DNA from: Lantana camara
Lineage: Eukaryota; Streptophyta; Magnoliopsida; Lamiales; Verbenaceae
DNA: 64,000 nucleotides
Assembly: GCA_037501455.1 (NCBI GenBank)
Contig: CM074862.1
Span: 84,901,501-84,965,500 of the forward strand
Direction: 5' to 3'
Within the stretch, counting starts at the first letter, position 1, and every line of letters begins with the position of its first letter. The notes under the pieces are model-generated. The model was not told where the DNA came from. It worked only from the letters and a program-made list of their open reading frames with translations, and searched no databases. Shown here piece after piece: positions 45,347 to 58,300 of this stretch. Made by a program: the position numbers and the translations under genes.

Positions 45347-48300
45347 TCAAGACAAAGCAGGCATTTGAAGTCCCACTAAAGAGGAGTAGAAGCCATCTTT
45401 GATATCGATGAGAGTGTTGTGATTTCCTCTTTCCACAATCTTCCCATTTCTGAAGACAGCAATTGTATCTGCTCCTCTTACGGTTGATAGCCTATGTGCC
45501 ACGATGACTGTGGTTCTGTTCACCATTATTTGATCAAGAGCCTCTTGAACTATTCTCTCAGATTCTGCATCCAAAGCGCTTGTAGCCTCGTCTAGTAGCA
45601 GTATTGTTGGGCTCTTTACAATGGCACGTGCAATGGCCACTCGCTGCTTTTGTCCGCCTGATAGTTGGATCCCGCGCTCTCCCACCATCGTGTCGTAGCC
45701 CTGATATGAGATATCAATTAACACTTTTGAATAAGTTTTGAGACTTTTGTGAGATAAAAACTAAGATGATTCACATCCACTGTTCCTGAGATTTTGTGTA
45801 AATATAAATTAGTCCGTCTTGTTTCAGAAATTACGAGGAAAAGGGATAATACACTAATATATCCTGACACTTGGCGTAATTACAAAAACTTCCCCTGAAA
45901 TTTGAGAAATTACAAGAACTTCCTCTATCAGACTCTGAGTTTTGGCCTAAACAGGTGGTATTACAATCATGAGTTCAAAGTGAAATATGAGCAGCAAGTT
46001 TCTGAGGAAAAATAAGGTATTCATGAAAAATTAAAGATGAGATCAGCAAAATGAATAGGTCCATAAATTCTTTGACAAGGGAACTTTTTGTAATTTGTCA
46101 AACCTCAGGGGAAGTTTGTGTGAATTTGTCAAACCTCAGGGTATGTCAGTATATCAAAAAAATCTTGAGGCTTTTCTCGTGTCGGTTATCATCTTCTACA
46201 GGTGAACCTTTGCGGATTCTGACAAAGTTCATACCACCAGGAGCTCTTCATCGTCTCCTGCAGCCTAAGAGTTAAAGCGGCTCAAAGGTTGCCGCAGTTT
46301 TCACAAAATTGTCTATTTTCTAACATGGTTAATGAAACTTGAGGGGGTTATTGTAATTTCTGAAATGAAGGACTAATTTGTAATCACACCAAGCGTTAGA
46401 GGTAGTGGATGTAAATTTCCCTGATGCTAGATTTCGACATTTGACCTGTTGTAATCCGCAAATAAATTCATGGGCATTCGCCAACTTTGCTGCAGCTATA
46501 ATTTCTGCCTCCGTTGCACTTCCTCCCTTTCCACTGGCGATGTTGGCTCGAATAGTGTCATTGAACAAGACAGGCTCTTGACTCACAAGCCCCATTTGCT
46601 GCCTTAGCCATTTCACTTGGAACCTGTTTTTCTCGATTCCATCAAGTGTGATATGACCAGAATCAGAATCATAAAATCTTTGAATTAATGAGATCACAGT
46701 CGACTTCCCACTTCCACTCTCCCCAACTAGAGCAACTATCTGAATCATTTGGCCAAAACCAAATAATCAACTAGTCAACTCACTGAATCACATAAGGAGA
46801 GACTACATATTTTATAGGGTGATTTATATCAGCTACCCCTGAGGCTGGGTGTATTTACAAGAACGTACCTCATGTATTAGAAATTATGACGATCCATGAT
46901 TTTTCATTTTTAGTGTAGTTTTGAAATTTTCGTAAGGGATGCTTCTATTTGAAAAATGAAATTTCAGGGATCATACAATAATTTTTGATACTCGAGGGAC
47001 TTTTTTTTTATAAATATACCAAATTTCATGGGCAGCTAGTGTAAATCACCTTATTTTATATCTGAATATGTCCAAGCTCTTCACCTTGCCACTGTGAATC
47101 GTTAAGGAAAGATTCTCTAAAACTTGAACTTGTGGCCTGGTTGGATAGCTAAAGTTGACATGCCTGAATTCAATTTTTCCATTGACATTTTCTAGACTCA
47201 TGCCTGACTCATCACTAGGATCTATCTTTGATTTCCTGTCAAGAATGGCATATATAGAGGCAGCTGCACTTTTTGCTTTGCTAGAATCTGGAAGTGATCC
47301 ATATGACTTGGATATCATGAACACCGCCATGGTTAGAGCATAAAAAACCTGTAACCAGAGTAGTTAAGTTTACACAACCACAACGCCAAAAGAAAATGAA
47401 TGCAAGTATATGGATCATATACATATACACATACACGGAAGACATCTGAAATAGAAATTTTCCCATCTTGAACAAATCGGCCTCCTGCAACAAAACTAGC
47501 AGAATACACCAAATACAGGCAGCATATAGATAAACCAAATCCTATTCCCGCTGTCAATCCTTGTTTAATACCATTTGTTGCTGGCCCTTCACATTTCTTC
47601 TCATACATCTCTATTATCCTTTCTTGGGCACAAAACGAAGCAACTGTTCTTATATTACCAACAGCATCATTAGCTACTTGACTAGCTTCCTCATATTTCA
47701 TCTGCAACCATTTAGATGAAAAAGGATACAAAAAAGAATTCAAAATAATCCAAGAAAATACAGACCAGAGCAAACTATCTTGACGCAAATGTTTGGGTAG
47801 TCTTGTAACAGTATAAAGGTATAAATAGTACTTGAAGTTTTGTGCTGCCTATTCACCCAATTAATATCATTGAATAGCTATAAGAAAGTATAAGTGAACT
47901 TAATTTACATACATTTAGTAGTACAATATAAATGTTAGAATAGCTGCCCTTTCCATTTTAAGCTATTTCCAAAAAGTAGCAACATTTTTTTTTCCCTGCC
48001 CAATTTCAAATTTATAAGAAAATAATCATATTTTGTATAAAAGTACGTCAAGAGCTTTCCAACCCTGTGCCATAACCATACTGAGATTTTTAATGAGAGA
48101 GTTATAGTAGTTTAAAATTAATCTTTTTAGCGCAATTATGAAATTTACAAGAAGTATGTTTGTAGCTTAAAAAAGAGGTATCACGAAAAACAGTTATTAG
48201 AACAAGAATTCAATAATGTCAAATTCATGAAAATGAATTTCGAATACAATAATGTGACATTCATTCACACCAGAGTGCGAGCGTTTGAATTCTACTTAAA

Positions 48301-51300
48301 TGCAAAGAAGCTTAATCCGAATAGAGTTACATATATTTGGATGAGTTTACAAGACGTACCTTCGTATTTTTGCTGAATCCATTCATGTGCTTCATTTGTA
48401 CGTATCCATTGAATGCTAACAGAGGCACCATTGTAAGGATGATAAGTGACAACTGCCAGCTTGCTTGAAAAGATATAGCCAAAGCAATAACAATTGTGCT
48501 TGCTTCTTGAACATGCTGTGCCAGAGAATCCCCAACTAGAGAAAGAACCATATTTGCATCAGCAGAAAGCCTTGCACTAATTGTTCCACTTGAGTTCTCA
48601 GGCTTATCAAACCAGCCTATCTCCATGTTAACCACTTTCTCAAAACACCTTAGTCTAATACGCTGTATCAACTTATTTCCAGCCACACTAAACATATATG
48701 TTTTAGATGGGTAAGAAATTAAAGTTACCACGCCAAGAATGACATACATCAACGCCCAAAACTCGGTATCCTTCTTTAATTTATGTGGCAACTCATAAAA
48801 AGCTTTAATGACACCTGAGAGGAGGAAGGCATGAAGTGGAAATATTGCTCCATTGATTATAGCAAATATAGTTCCTAATATTAGAACTGGTACCTCAGGC
48901 TTGTTAAGACGAGCAAGGCGAAAGATTGAAACTTCTGGAAGGTCTTTTGATGTTTCAGGAGAAGTGTCATTTTTGTTTTGCTTTGAATCCGTGGTGAATG
49001 AGTTTGACATCAAGTGATTACTGGTACTTCCTTCCCCAGAAGACCCCAAACTCAGAGAACGCATAGATGACATTCTTTGACTTGAAGCCGCGACAGAGTT
49101 TATGGTAATTTCTTCCTTGTTTTCACTGGTTTGCTCCATGTCTTTATCTACTTCTTGAGACCTTATGAGATTAGAGTACACCCCTTGAGGATCCCTTAGT
49201 AGTTCTAAGTGGGTGCCTGAAAGTTTGAGATATGTGGGAAATGAGAGTGTTTTGATTTAGCATTGGTAAAAACTAAAAACAGACTATGTTGCCAAGTGTA
49301 CCTTTTTCAACGATTTTTCCCTGTTGAAGGCCTGCAATCATCTTAGCATTTTTGATGGTGCTCAGGCGATGTGCAACTACGACTGTCGTTCTGTTTTTCA
49401 TTACTTTTTCCAAAGCCTCTTGTACAATTCTCTCTGAGTCTGAATCTAATGCACTCGTTGCCTCATCTAAAAGTAGTATTCTTGGATTTTTCACAATTGC
49501 TCTGGCTATTGCAACTCTTTGTTTCTGACCACCTGAAAGTTGAATACCATGTTCCCCAACCATAGTATCTAACCCCTGCACGTATATATATTCTCTCAAT
49601 GTCAAGAAAGTGGTTACTGCAATATTTGAGGTCAAAAGATAAAGAAAAGGCATGTCTATAATCAGACCTGTGGTAGTTTATCAATAAAATCACTTGCATT
49701 TGCTAGTTCAATTGCTTCTCTGATCTCTTCAAGATTCGCACCGACTTTGCCATATTGGATATTATCCTTGATACTGGCCATAAAGAGGACCGGTTCTTGG
49801 CTAACTAGACCTATTTTCGACCTAATCCACTTTAGTTGGAATGCTCTAAGATCAATTCCATCAATTAAAACTTGACCAGCCTGTGGGTCATAAAATCTCT
49901 CTATTAAGCTGATAATAGTGGACTTCCCGCTTCCACTCTGTCCAACCAAAGCTGCAGTCATGCCACTAGGAATATATAGAGAAAATCCATCAAAGATTTT
50001 CTCATTTCTAGATGGATAGCTGAAACAGACTTCCCTGAATTCTATGTCCCCGTTAAGGTCATTTAGTATTGTTCCATTAGTATCATATGCATCTATTATT
50101 GGTTTCCTGTCTATTGTCTCAAACATCTTGAATGCTGCTGCTTGGCCAGAGGAAAATGCTGCCAAGTAAGGAGACGTGTTGCCCAGAGTGCTGAAATTGG
50201 CCATTGCCGGAGAATTATCAAGCTTAATTTTTCGTTTTCTTTTCCTCTTTTAAGAATAAAAAAGGATAATCACTCACTTACCTGAGGTTTGGTCTAATTA
50301 CATAAACTTCTCCGTGAGGCTTCAGAGTTTACAAAATTTTTTCATTCAGGGAATTTACATGAACCTAGATGATTCTATCTCTAACTTTTGAAAGATACCC
50401 TATTTTTGCCTTCGACACTTAATGGTCAATATTTTACTTTAAGTTCATGACTATCCAATCATTCCCTTGAGTTTTGGGTTATCATGCAAGTATTCAAATG
50501 AACTCTTCCGTGATATGGAGTCAAATTCTACAAAACTGACTTCGAATCAAGAATGCTATTAAGAAGTTTGATACCCTTTTTCCAATTATTCCAATGATGC
50601 AGTTATTTACTAGAGCGAAAATTTGTAGCATATTTCGGCATCCCATTAGTAAGCAGGTTTGGGTTGATTTATCTGATTTTATTTGGACAAATCTTAGAGT
50701 ATGGAAGGGGGAAGTTCTGTAATTTCTTAAACTGCAGAAGAAGTTTGTGTAATTACGTCAAACCTCGTGGTATGCTAGTGTAATTATCTCCGAAAAAAAA
50801 AAAAAGAAGATATTCTAGGCAAGCCTTACGTGGAACCTGTTATCACTGCTAATATAGCTGTGAAAGCTTCACCTGCTGTATAACCTTTGTGCAAGATCAT
50901 TCTTGCACCAATCCAAAAGGCAAACGCATAACTGAAGAACAAGGAAAGCATAAGGAATCCTGCACCTAGTCCAGCAGTCAAACCTGTATAGTTGTCTGAT
51001 TTATAAGTAATTGCAAGGAATTTCTTGTAGTCCGCCACAGCTTGCTTCTCTCCAGTAAATGATGCGACCTAAAATACATTAAAGATGATATATTTCCATT
51101 AGAAGGACAAACAGCTGTACCAGCATTCAAATTGGATTAGATACTCACAGTTCTAATGGAACCAATTGTTTGTTGGGCTACATTGGCAGCATTAGCATAT
51201 GCTTTGTGTGATCGGACAGCTATCTTTGACCGAATGAAGTACATGATCCCACCTGATATGACAAGCAAAGGAATTGATGACAGCAGGACTAGTGTGAGAA

Positions 51301-52164
51301 GCCAACCTCTAGAAAAGGCAACTGCAAAGCCTCCCAAAAATGCGGCAACCACCTGGACAAACTTTCCTACCTAGATTGGTACAAAAATGAGACAGGGTAA
51401 TGCTTATAATAATAATTAACATAAGAGTCAAAGAAAAACCACCTTCTCCCCAATGGCATCTTGAATGAGAATAGTGTCACCTGAAATCCTTCCAACCACT
51501 TCTCCACTACTTACTTGCTGGTCAAAGTAAGCAATCTCTTGTTGCAGTATGGCCTTTAGATAAAGACTCCGAATTCTTGCAGATTGCCTCTCTCCAGTAA
51601 TCATCCAGCAAGCCACCTCTTTAAATCACAAGTTCGTCTGTAATTTTTAGTTACATGGCTAAAACTACTGCAAAGAGTTTGATGTTTGCTTAACATGAAC
51701 TTTATCAGTACTTACGAAGAAAAGCTGCTGCACCACACCCCAAAGCCAAGTATACAAATTTAAGTGCTACCTACAATTTGTCATGAAGTATCATGAAATC
51801 AAGTTAATATATAGAAAAAGGTTCCGAAGCTAATTAGCTGAATTCTAGTCTCCCTATATTGCACCTTGGATATCTGGGATGCGATATTGTTGCTTTGGGC
51901 TTTTCCAAAAGTATCTATTAAGTCCCCAAGGATGATGGTCATGAGGGGCATTGACAACCCGCTGCCAATGGAAGCAATTGTACCAATGGTCATCAAAATT
52001 TTGTCCTTGGAATCAGCAAATGAGAATAGTTTGTGAAAGGGGACCGTCTCCTTTGGCTCCTTTTTCTTCGTTTGGCCTTCTCTCACATCAGAGCTTATCT
52101 GAGATTCTGTTTCCAGAGCATTCCCTTTTGCAGAAGCCTTAGTTGTATCACCCATATTTGCCAT
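45347..52164 (-). CDS. ABCB: Full-length ABC transporter, subfamily B (MDR/P-glycoprotein type), ABCB11/ABCB21-like
   Basis: Twelve exons on the minus strand in coding order: 52164-51865, 51770-51716, 51618-51443, 51370-51149, 51068-50830, 50190-49668, 49575-49302, 49216-48360, 47701-47435, 47348-47085, 46739-46446, 45700-45347. All junctions are GT-AG and in phase, giving 1,274 residues, the usual length. Order: N-tail, six-helix domain 1 (first helix [14 protein letters not shown]), nucleotide-binding domain 1 (Walker [10 protein letters not shown] near 414, LSGGQ near 518, Walker B ILLLDEA, H-loop AHRLST), a charged Ser-rich linker, domain 2 ([18 protein letters not shown]), and nucleotide-binding domain 2 (GESGSGKST near 1065, LSGGQ near 1170). 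Two complete ATP sites imply an active membrane pump. Plant relatives export or import auxin and other small molecules at the plasma membrane; the substrate cannot be read here. No break was seen, so the gene is probably functional. Confidence 0.93.
45769..46418. mobile_element. Nested foldback MITEs in ABCB intron 11
   Basis: The outer inverted ends (TTCACATCCACTGTTCCTGA at 45770 against GTAGTGGATGTAAATT at about 46403; with AATTAGTCC and TTTCAGAAATTAC shared) enclose an inner inverted pair (about 45843 against 46155) containing AATTACAAAAACTTCCCCTGA. Intron 11 is 745 bp, most of it this insertion. Confidence 0.7.
46816..47051. mobile_element. Foldback MITE in ABCB intron 10
   Basis: Inverted ends AGGGTGATTTATATCAGCTACCCCTGA and the complement of CATGGGCAGCTAGTGTAAATCACCTT. 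Length about 236 bp. Same general family as the inserts in introns 5 and 11 (GATTTACACTAGC.ACCC, CTTGAGGG, AAATTAC). Confidence 0.75.
50264..50791. mobile_element. Foldback MITE in ABCB intron 5
   Basis: Inverted ends: GGATAATCACTCACTTACCTGAGGTTTGG with CTAATTACATAAACTTCT on the left, and the complement of AAGAAGTTTGTGTAATTACGTCAAACCTCG...TAATTATCTCC on the right. About 528 bp, filling most of the 639-bp intron. Confidence 0.75.
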
Positions 52165-53242
52165 CGAACAGTATCACAAATTACATATCTGTTAAGAAAC
52201 CTTCTGTCAATACGCATTATGCAGCTTACGGTATCCAGTTGAAAAAGTGAGCCGAATGACTGAAGTACCATAAATCGATATTGCGTAAAAGAAGAAATCA
52301 GCAAAATTTTCCAAAACCGTGAAAATGAAATGGTATCTAAGCTTGTCACCAAACGTATGCTGCAACAAAAAGGGATGAAAAATGCAAATTCAGAGGCTTA
52401 AACAAGATTCTGAAGCTAGAAATATCTACATATGCCCAAAAAATCCATACACATTACCAAGCAAACATCCTGCTTCTAGCCCCCTAAAAAATCAAAACAA
52501 ACTTAATATTCTGTCATGCCAGGGGAAATCAAGTTTATGCAAGGCATTCAATCAAACAGTCAGCGTGCATCATATCCAAACAACCAAAAACTAGACCAAA
52601 AAAAAAAAAGAAAAAAACTCATTCCCATTGATCATCAACTCTTATAAACACCAAACATCATTTCCCTCTTAATAGATTCTTACAAAAATGGGAAGGCAAA
52701 TAGCATCCTTTATTTGCAGGGATACAACTCACCTATGCACACAGAAGAATCTGCAATATCTGCATTCACCATTCTGCACCTTTATCATCGAAAACCCCAA
52801 CTGGGCATCTTCGAAAACGGAGTTTTCAACGGCTTCGAGAGATTCCATTTTCAATAATTGTAATAATTTAACAGTAAGGTATAACGAACTCGTTTACTTC
52901 ACGATCACGAGGCTCATTTCTTTAATGCAATATAGAGTAGACCACGCCTCTTTGAATATGTATCGGAAACAATGAAATTCATGTGGCATTGCTACTCTAT
53001 GCGAAGTTGATGGCGGGCGCATATCTTTTCTGATACGCAAAGATGACAGATTATTTAAGGTAAGGACACGTGTTTGTCGCTTTTAGTTAACTAACTATCG
53101 TCATCTTTATTTTTAAAATCAAAAATTACATTTTTCTTCCTCTTTAATTTTTTTTTTAAAGGGACAATTTCAAAAAATTTCCCATTTGAAGATTTTTACT
53201 TTACTCCCCGAAAATTTATACTACATAATAGGATATAAATAC
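52165..53242 (-). promoter_or_regulatory. 5' leader and promoter region of the ABCB gene
   Basis: No coding frame that looks real. The ATG at 52164 is the first in a sensible context and begins [19 protein letters not shown]-like CTCTATATTG on the minus strand near 52934 is possible but weak. The copia LTR end at 53243 bounds the region, so the promoter available before the transposon is about 1 kb. Confidence 0.4.
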
Positions 53243-55426
53243 TGTTAGAAAACAACAGAGTTAAAGCAGCGAAAGTTAAATTTTTTTTTCCAAAAGGGGT
53301 CGTGATCTTGCAATGTTCGTTTCAAAACAAAGTGGGATATCAAGAAACTTACAATAATTGAAACTTTCTTGAAACGTTTTGAGCCGCCCTCAAACGTTCT
53401 TCATGCGTCATGAATATCCCCGTTTCTTGATTCTTTCTTCGAGATTCCAAAGTAGAAATCCTCTAGAGTATTAATCCACACTAACCTAGATTCAAATCAG
53501 GTTAGTGAGTATGCTAGTACTATAACATGTGTATTAAAGAAACAAGAAACGAAAAAAAGAGAGTAATAAAATTATCCCCAAAATTCCTTGTAGGTTGGGC
53601 GTGAATCCTACATCACGCGTAAGCTCAAATTTTCGAACCCCTTTGTCTATTTATAGGCTAGGGTTCGAACAACCCCTAGGTCTAATCGGAATCGGATTCC
53701 AACTTTTATTATTCTTCTATTTCCTTTCTCTCCAAGTAATAGGATTCTTATTCAAAATAAGATATCTATTCCTTATAGAAAGAGAGTTCCTAACTAATTA
53801 GGAATATTTAATTATTCCAATAATAATTAAATATCTTATTCTAATAATATACATTCTAATCATATTAGAATTAATATTTACTAGAATAATAAATAGAAGA
53901 TATTTAATATTTATTTATTTATTTATTCTAATCAAATTAGAACAACTAAATAATTAAATACTTAAACACTTAGAATTAATTCGAATTAATTCTCTAATTA
54001 ATTCTATGAAGGCCTTTAGAATTAATTCTTAATTAATTCTAACGGGCTAAAATTAATTCTCTAATTAATTTTATTTGGCTTCATAATTAATTCTCTCAAT
54101 TAATTATATTAAGGGATTTATAATTAATTATCCAATTAATTATATTTCGACTTTATAATTAATTCTCCAATTAATTATATTTGGACTTAATAATTAATTC
54201 TACAATTAATCAACACATGATCCAATTCTGTAATTGGAGTCACGCGTCCAAACGAGCTCTTGACTCCCACACGTGTACCATACACATGTGGTCTCGTTTC
54301 GATCAATTACTTGATCTTTCTAACAATACCCTTTGAACTCGGTATTTGTGTGTGGCCCTCTAGGTTCAATTTCAGTTAGCAGTGAGCCTAATTAATTAAT
54401 ACACTTTATTAATTAATTACCTCACAGATCACACGACCATAGTCTAGCAACAGGTGTGTGACCCCTACCCGAAATATGAATGTATATTCGAAAGAACCTT
54501 CTAATCATTGACATCATGTGGGATACGATCCTCCTACCATCCTATCTCTCGATTAAGATCTAGGGCATGAGAATATGGAGAGCCCTACTAATCTTAATCT
54601 TAAAACAAAGTTCCCTTCATATTCCATTTGATCTCAATCCAAGAAAACCCCATTTTCTTGATGTCTTGATCTAACCACCTTGCGCAAAGATTTTAGGATG
54701 GAACATGAATGACTTGTATAATAAGAGATCATCTTGCCTACAACAAGTGTAGGTCCTTTATTGATTCCAACAATTCTCATATGCCACTTGTATAATCCCA
54801 ACATAGGCCGTGGTTCAGGTATCTATATGGAGACACCCTTTTGAGCCTATATCAAAGATTACAGAGTTAGCTCATATGAGACAATGTGGAATTTCAAGTC
54901 TAAGGATTAATTTCTCACGTCATTGACATGTGAGATATTTCCTAATCTGGAAGTTCTAGTAACGTCCTTTCCCATTTAGGAATCTTTTCACGCGGGGCAC
55001 CCTCAGTGAACTTGTTCTTACAACAAGCACCCTTGTGTATTGTGTACGCATCAACTTATGCACTTTTCACCCTATGAAATAGGATGATCCTTCTTAAGGA
55101 CACAACTACACAAGTAAGTCTCAACAGAGGCAAAGTCGACACTCCCATTGTTTGTCGACCTCATTGACTTGGAGAAGTTTATAATCCTCGCCTATGGAGT
55201 TAAGAACTTATTTCATGTGTCTTTCCCATAATGACAAAGTTCTTAACGGCCTCATCGGATTAGGGGAGTTCTAGACATGCACACGTAATGGAAACACTCA
55301 AAACATGTAATGGCACATAAGAAGTGTTCACCTGTGATTACAATCATTCGTATATTATTCAAAGATTGTCTGTGATACAGGGAAAGTCCCAAAACATAAC
55401 AGCTTTCTAGGGCACTATTCCCGACA
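53243..55426 (-). repeat. Long LTR (2,184 bp) of a Ty1/copia element
   Basis: Read on the minus strand it starts TGTCGGGAATAGTGCC (55426) after the purine tract AAGTGGGAGAT (55437-55427) and ends TTTTCTAACA (53243). TG...CA ends and the purine tract fix it as the 3' LTR. The partner LTR is not in the window. Confidence 0.8.
53975..54215. repeat. AT-rich minisatellite in the copia LTR, about 33-38-bp unit
   Basis: Six or seven units of the kind TAATTAATTCTCCAATTAATTATATTTGGACTT follow each other. AATTAATT is self-complementary, so the array is also palindromic. Confidence 0.75.
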
Positions 55427-56758
55427 ATCTCCCACTTGCCCGTAAAAGCCTTTCAGGTCCATTCTAAGTCCCATCTTCCCAAGATGTACCTTTGGAGCCT
55501 TATTGACGTTGGGCATTTCCAAAGTGGATCTGCTATATTCTCTGCTGATGTGAATGTTTTTAATTTGCACATCATTAAGGAAACACGGTTTCCTTATTCA
55601 CGTGATTCATGATCAAGTGTCTGGTTCCTTGGTGAGGTCTCGGTTCTCTTGCTCGAGCAACCATCTATTTCATCATACCATATGATAATGGTGTTGTTTC
55701 ATGCTAGGAACTTCATCTACCCATTAGATGGAGTTTCTTACCTAAACACTTAACTTAGTGGTATTCAATACGACTAAGTATTCAACTTTGTGTCGAATCT
55801 ATAGTGCCTCTCGATTGGAACTCTTTCCAAAGCAATATTCTGCCTTCCAGGCAGAATGCGTATCCTCTCATAAACCAATAATTATCTATGTTTTGATGCA
55901 ATGATTACATCAAACAATCCTTTAATGACAAGATCTTGCTGGACTCTTAAAATATATCCTCATTTCTTCTAAAGTACTCAGAGGGTATTTTTACAACAAT
56001 CCAATGACCTTCTCTAAGGTACATTCAGACTAGGCCCATTACGCTATGTGGGAAGCCTTATCTTGTCAAGTACATAACTTTGCATACATTAACCCTTTTC
56101 CCGAAAAGGGGTTTGGACTCTCTAACTTTCTTATAGTTATTTAGGACACATCCTCTTCAAAAGAGATGTTCCATTGTCCATTGGAATTTCTGTAGGAATA
56201 TTCCATACTAAACTCTTTTAGTACAATGTCTAAGTACCTTGACTGTGATAATCCAATCATTCTCTTAAATCTATCTCCATAGATACTTGTCTCGAGAATG
56301 TAGGATCTATCACCAAGATCTTTCATCTTAAAATGGTTCCTAACCACGCTTTGGTGACTTTTATGTCATCCTTCGCATTCCCAATGAGAAGGATGTCATC
56401 TTCGCAAAGTACCAAAAGTTGAACTTTTAGTCTTTTACACTTTCGTGTACACGCTATGCTTGAATTTTAAGTCAAACAACTTTGACTATTTTACTAATTC
56501 GAATACTCTAATTCCTAGAAGCTTAGTTCAATTTTGAAAATTGATCATTTGGAGTATGCAAACCTTTTGCTTACTCCCACTAAATGTGAAATCCATGGAT
56601 GTTCCATATTTATGTCTTCATCAATCTTATATTGATAAGATAAGCTTGATCCTATCAAGTAGTTAACTAAGGTACAAACTTAGTTTGAATATATGGAATC
56701 CATTTTAGATTTCATAATTTGTTGTTACTGCTCAGATTCCAAATCTGACAGCGCCTCC
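55427..56758 (-). pseudogene. Ty1/copia pol remnant (reverse transcriptase to RNase H)
   Basis: On the minus strand upstream to downstream: an RT part with a DDILLIGN-like stretch (about 56395; the preceding residues are changed), then FKMKDLGDRSYILETSIYGDR and MIGLSQSRYLDIVLKEFSME (56330-56190), then degenerate RNase H sequence down to the purine tract. Many stops. The fragment is cut at 56758 by the Athila LTR, so the 5' part of the copia element must lie beyond the Athila element. Confidence 0.75.
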
Positions 56759-57792
56759 TGATAGACAAATCTTGAACCCAAGTGTAAGTTCTAATTCGAT
56801 TGCAACACTTAAGGTATCGTATCCACAAGGAAGGGAATTCAACAACCACTTTTATGACTATTCCTAATCTAAAGACCGAAAGAGATTGACAAGGTTGCTC
56901 TATACTAGTATGACAAAATTGAACTTCACTAATAATAAATCAATCACACGAGCTAACAAATAAACACGAGAATTAACCACTTAATTAAAACAGGTCGGGG
57001 AGTAAATCATATGCTCTTTTATGATCAAAGCAATACTTAAGTACGGATGTATGATTCTTCAACCTAATCACGATGTTATACCTAGCTTCTTTCGAAGGCT
57101 AGATGTCTAATTAATTAAGCCAAGTGTTGTTCTCACAATCACTTAGTAACCAAATTAATCGAATAGAACAAGATTAGTGTATTTAAAACCTAGCGGCTTG
57201 GCATGGAATTCTAAATACGGGTTGTAGAAATTAGGGTTAAATTTCTTTAAGCCCAAAAGATCTAAGTTTCAGAAAACACTCTCAAGTATCCTCAATCTCT
57301 CGATTATCGGATAATTTACAACATGTTCATGGATGGCCAATCCATTCCCAGCTTATTCAATACCGTTTTCCTAACAAAGAATCACAGAAATTTACTCAAG
57401 CATTAATTCAAACACCTTAGATGCATAATCCTTACCCCCTAACCCTAGGAGATTAGTTCCTCATAATTGGATCAAAACTCGTTAAGATCAAAGGAATTGC
57501 ATTCAAATTAATCATGTCTAACATAAACATCAAAAAGGAATAAGGAATTCTGAATTCTAACCTAATTATCCAAAAATGAATCTAAAACAAGAAATTAATT
57601 CTACTAGAATGGAAAACCAAAACTTGAGGAATTAGTTTGATCGGAAAGCAGTAAATAAAACCAAATTGACAAAGTCTTGTGATTGGAATGAATCTTCAAC
57701 TCTCTATCTTCGTGTTTCTTCTATCTCCAAGTGTTCTTGAACTTCTGGGAAAAGAGTAGTCCAAAAGCTCCCTTATTCCGCCTCAAATCCGC

Positions 57793-57802
57793 GTATATAT
57801 AG
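57793..57802 (-). promoter_or_regulatory. TATA box in the Athila LTR
   Basis: CTATATATAC on the minus strand. The first palindrome copy of the 57826-58114 cluster is only about 25 bp upstream of it. Confidence 0.6.
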
Positions 57803-57825
57803 AACTCCGAATTCTGAAACCGCCC

Positions 57826-58114
57826 CGTGACACGGGCGTGCAAGGGTCATGCCTTCAAATGTGACACGCCCGTGTCACATAATAAAATCGTGTTTGCGCT
57901 TTTCCACTTGACACGGGGGTGTCAAGATCTGTTCTTCTCAATGACACGGGGGTGTCATGATCTCCAGCTTCTCTGTACCTGGTCACGGGCGTGCAACAAT
58001 TTTCTCTACATAGGTGACACGGGCGTGTCACCTCCTGAACTCCGAGGATCACTTCTGTACTGAGACACGGGCGTGTCTCAGTTTGCTCTGCCACGGGGAC
58101 ACGGGCGTGTCCCC
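57826..58114. repeat. Cluster of eight CACG-palindromes upstream of the Athila LTR TATA box
   Basis: Copies include GTGACACGCCCGTGTCAC, TGACACGGGGGTGTCA (twice), GGTGACACGGGCGTGTCACC, CTGAGACACGGGCGTGTCTCAG and GGGGACACGGGCGTGTCCCC, plus two degenerate ones (CACGGGCGTGCAA). Spacing is about 33-48 bp. The arms outside the core differ between copies but pair within each copy. Confidence 0.9.
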
Positions 58115-58285
58115 TAGAAATCTCTCGTTTTTCGCCCTTTATTGCATGGTTTTGCTTTTATCCGTCTTTCCAACTCCAAGGTAAAAGGTACCTAATAAGG
58201 AGCATAAATCACGTTATAAGTTCTTAAAACTGCTTGAATTTAGCTAAATTTGCCCTACAAATCCATGCAATAAACTGATACATCA

Positions 58286-58300
58286 AACTCCCCCAAACTT
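58286..58300 (-). other. Polypurine tract of the Athila element
   Basis: AAGTTTGGGGGAGTT on the minus strand touches the start of the LTR. The same AAGTTTGGGGGAG occurs again near 58741-58753 and 59567-59578. Confidence 0.85.

Larger units (their letters stand above)
56759..58285 (-). repeat. 3' LTR of the Athila-lineage element (1,527 bp)
   Basis: TGAT...ATCA ends (minus strand: TGATGTATCAGTTTATTGC ... TTTGTCTATCA). It holds a TATA box, a cluster of palindromes just upstream of it, and no coding frame. Confidence 0.85.
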
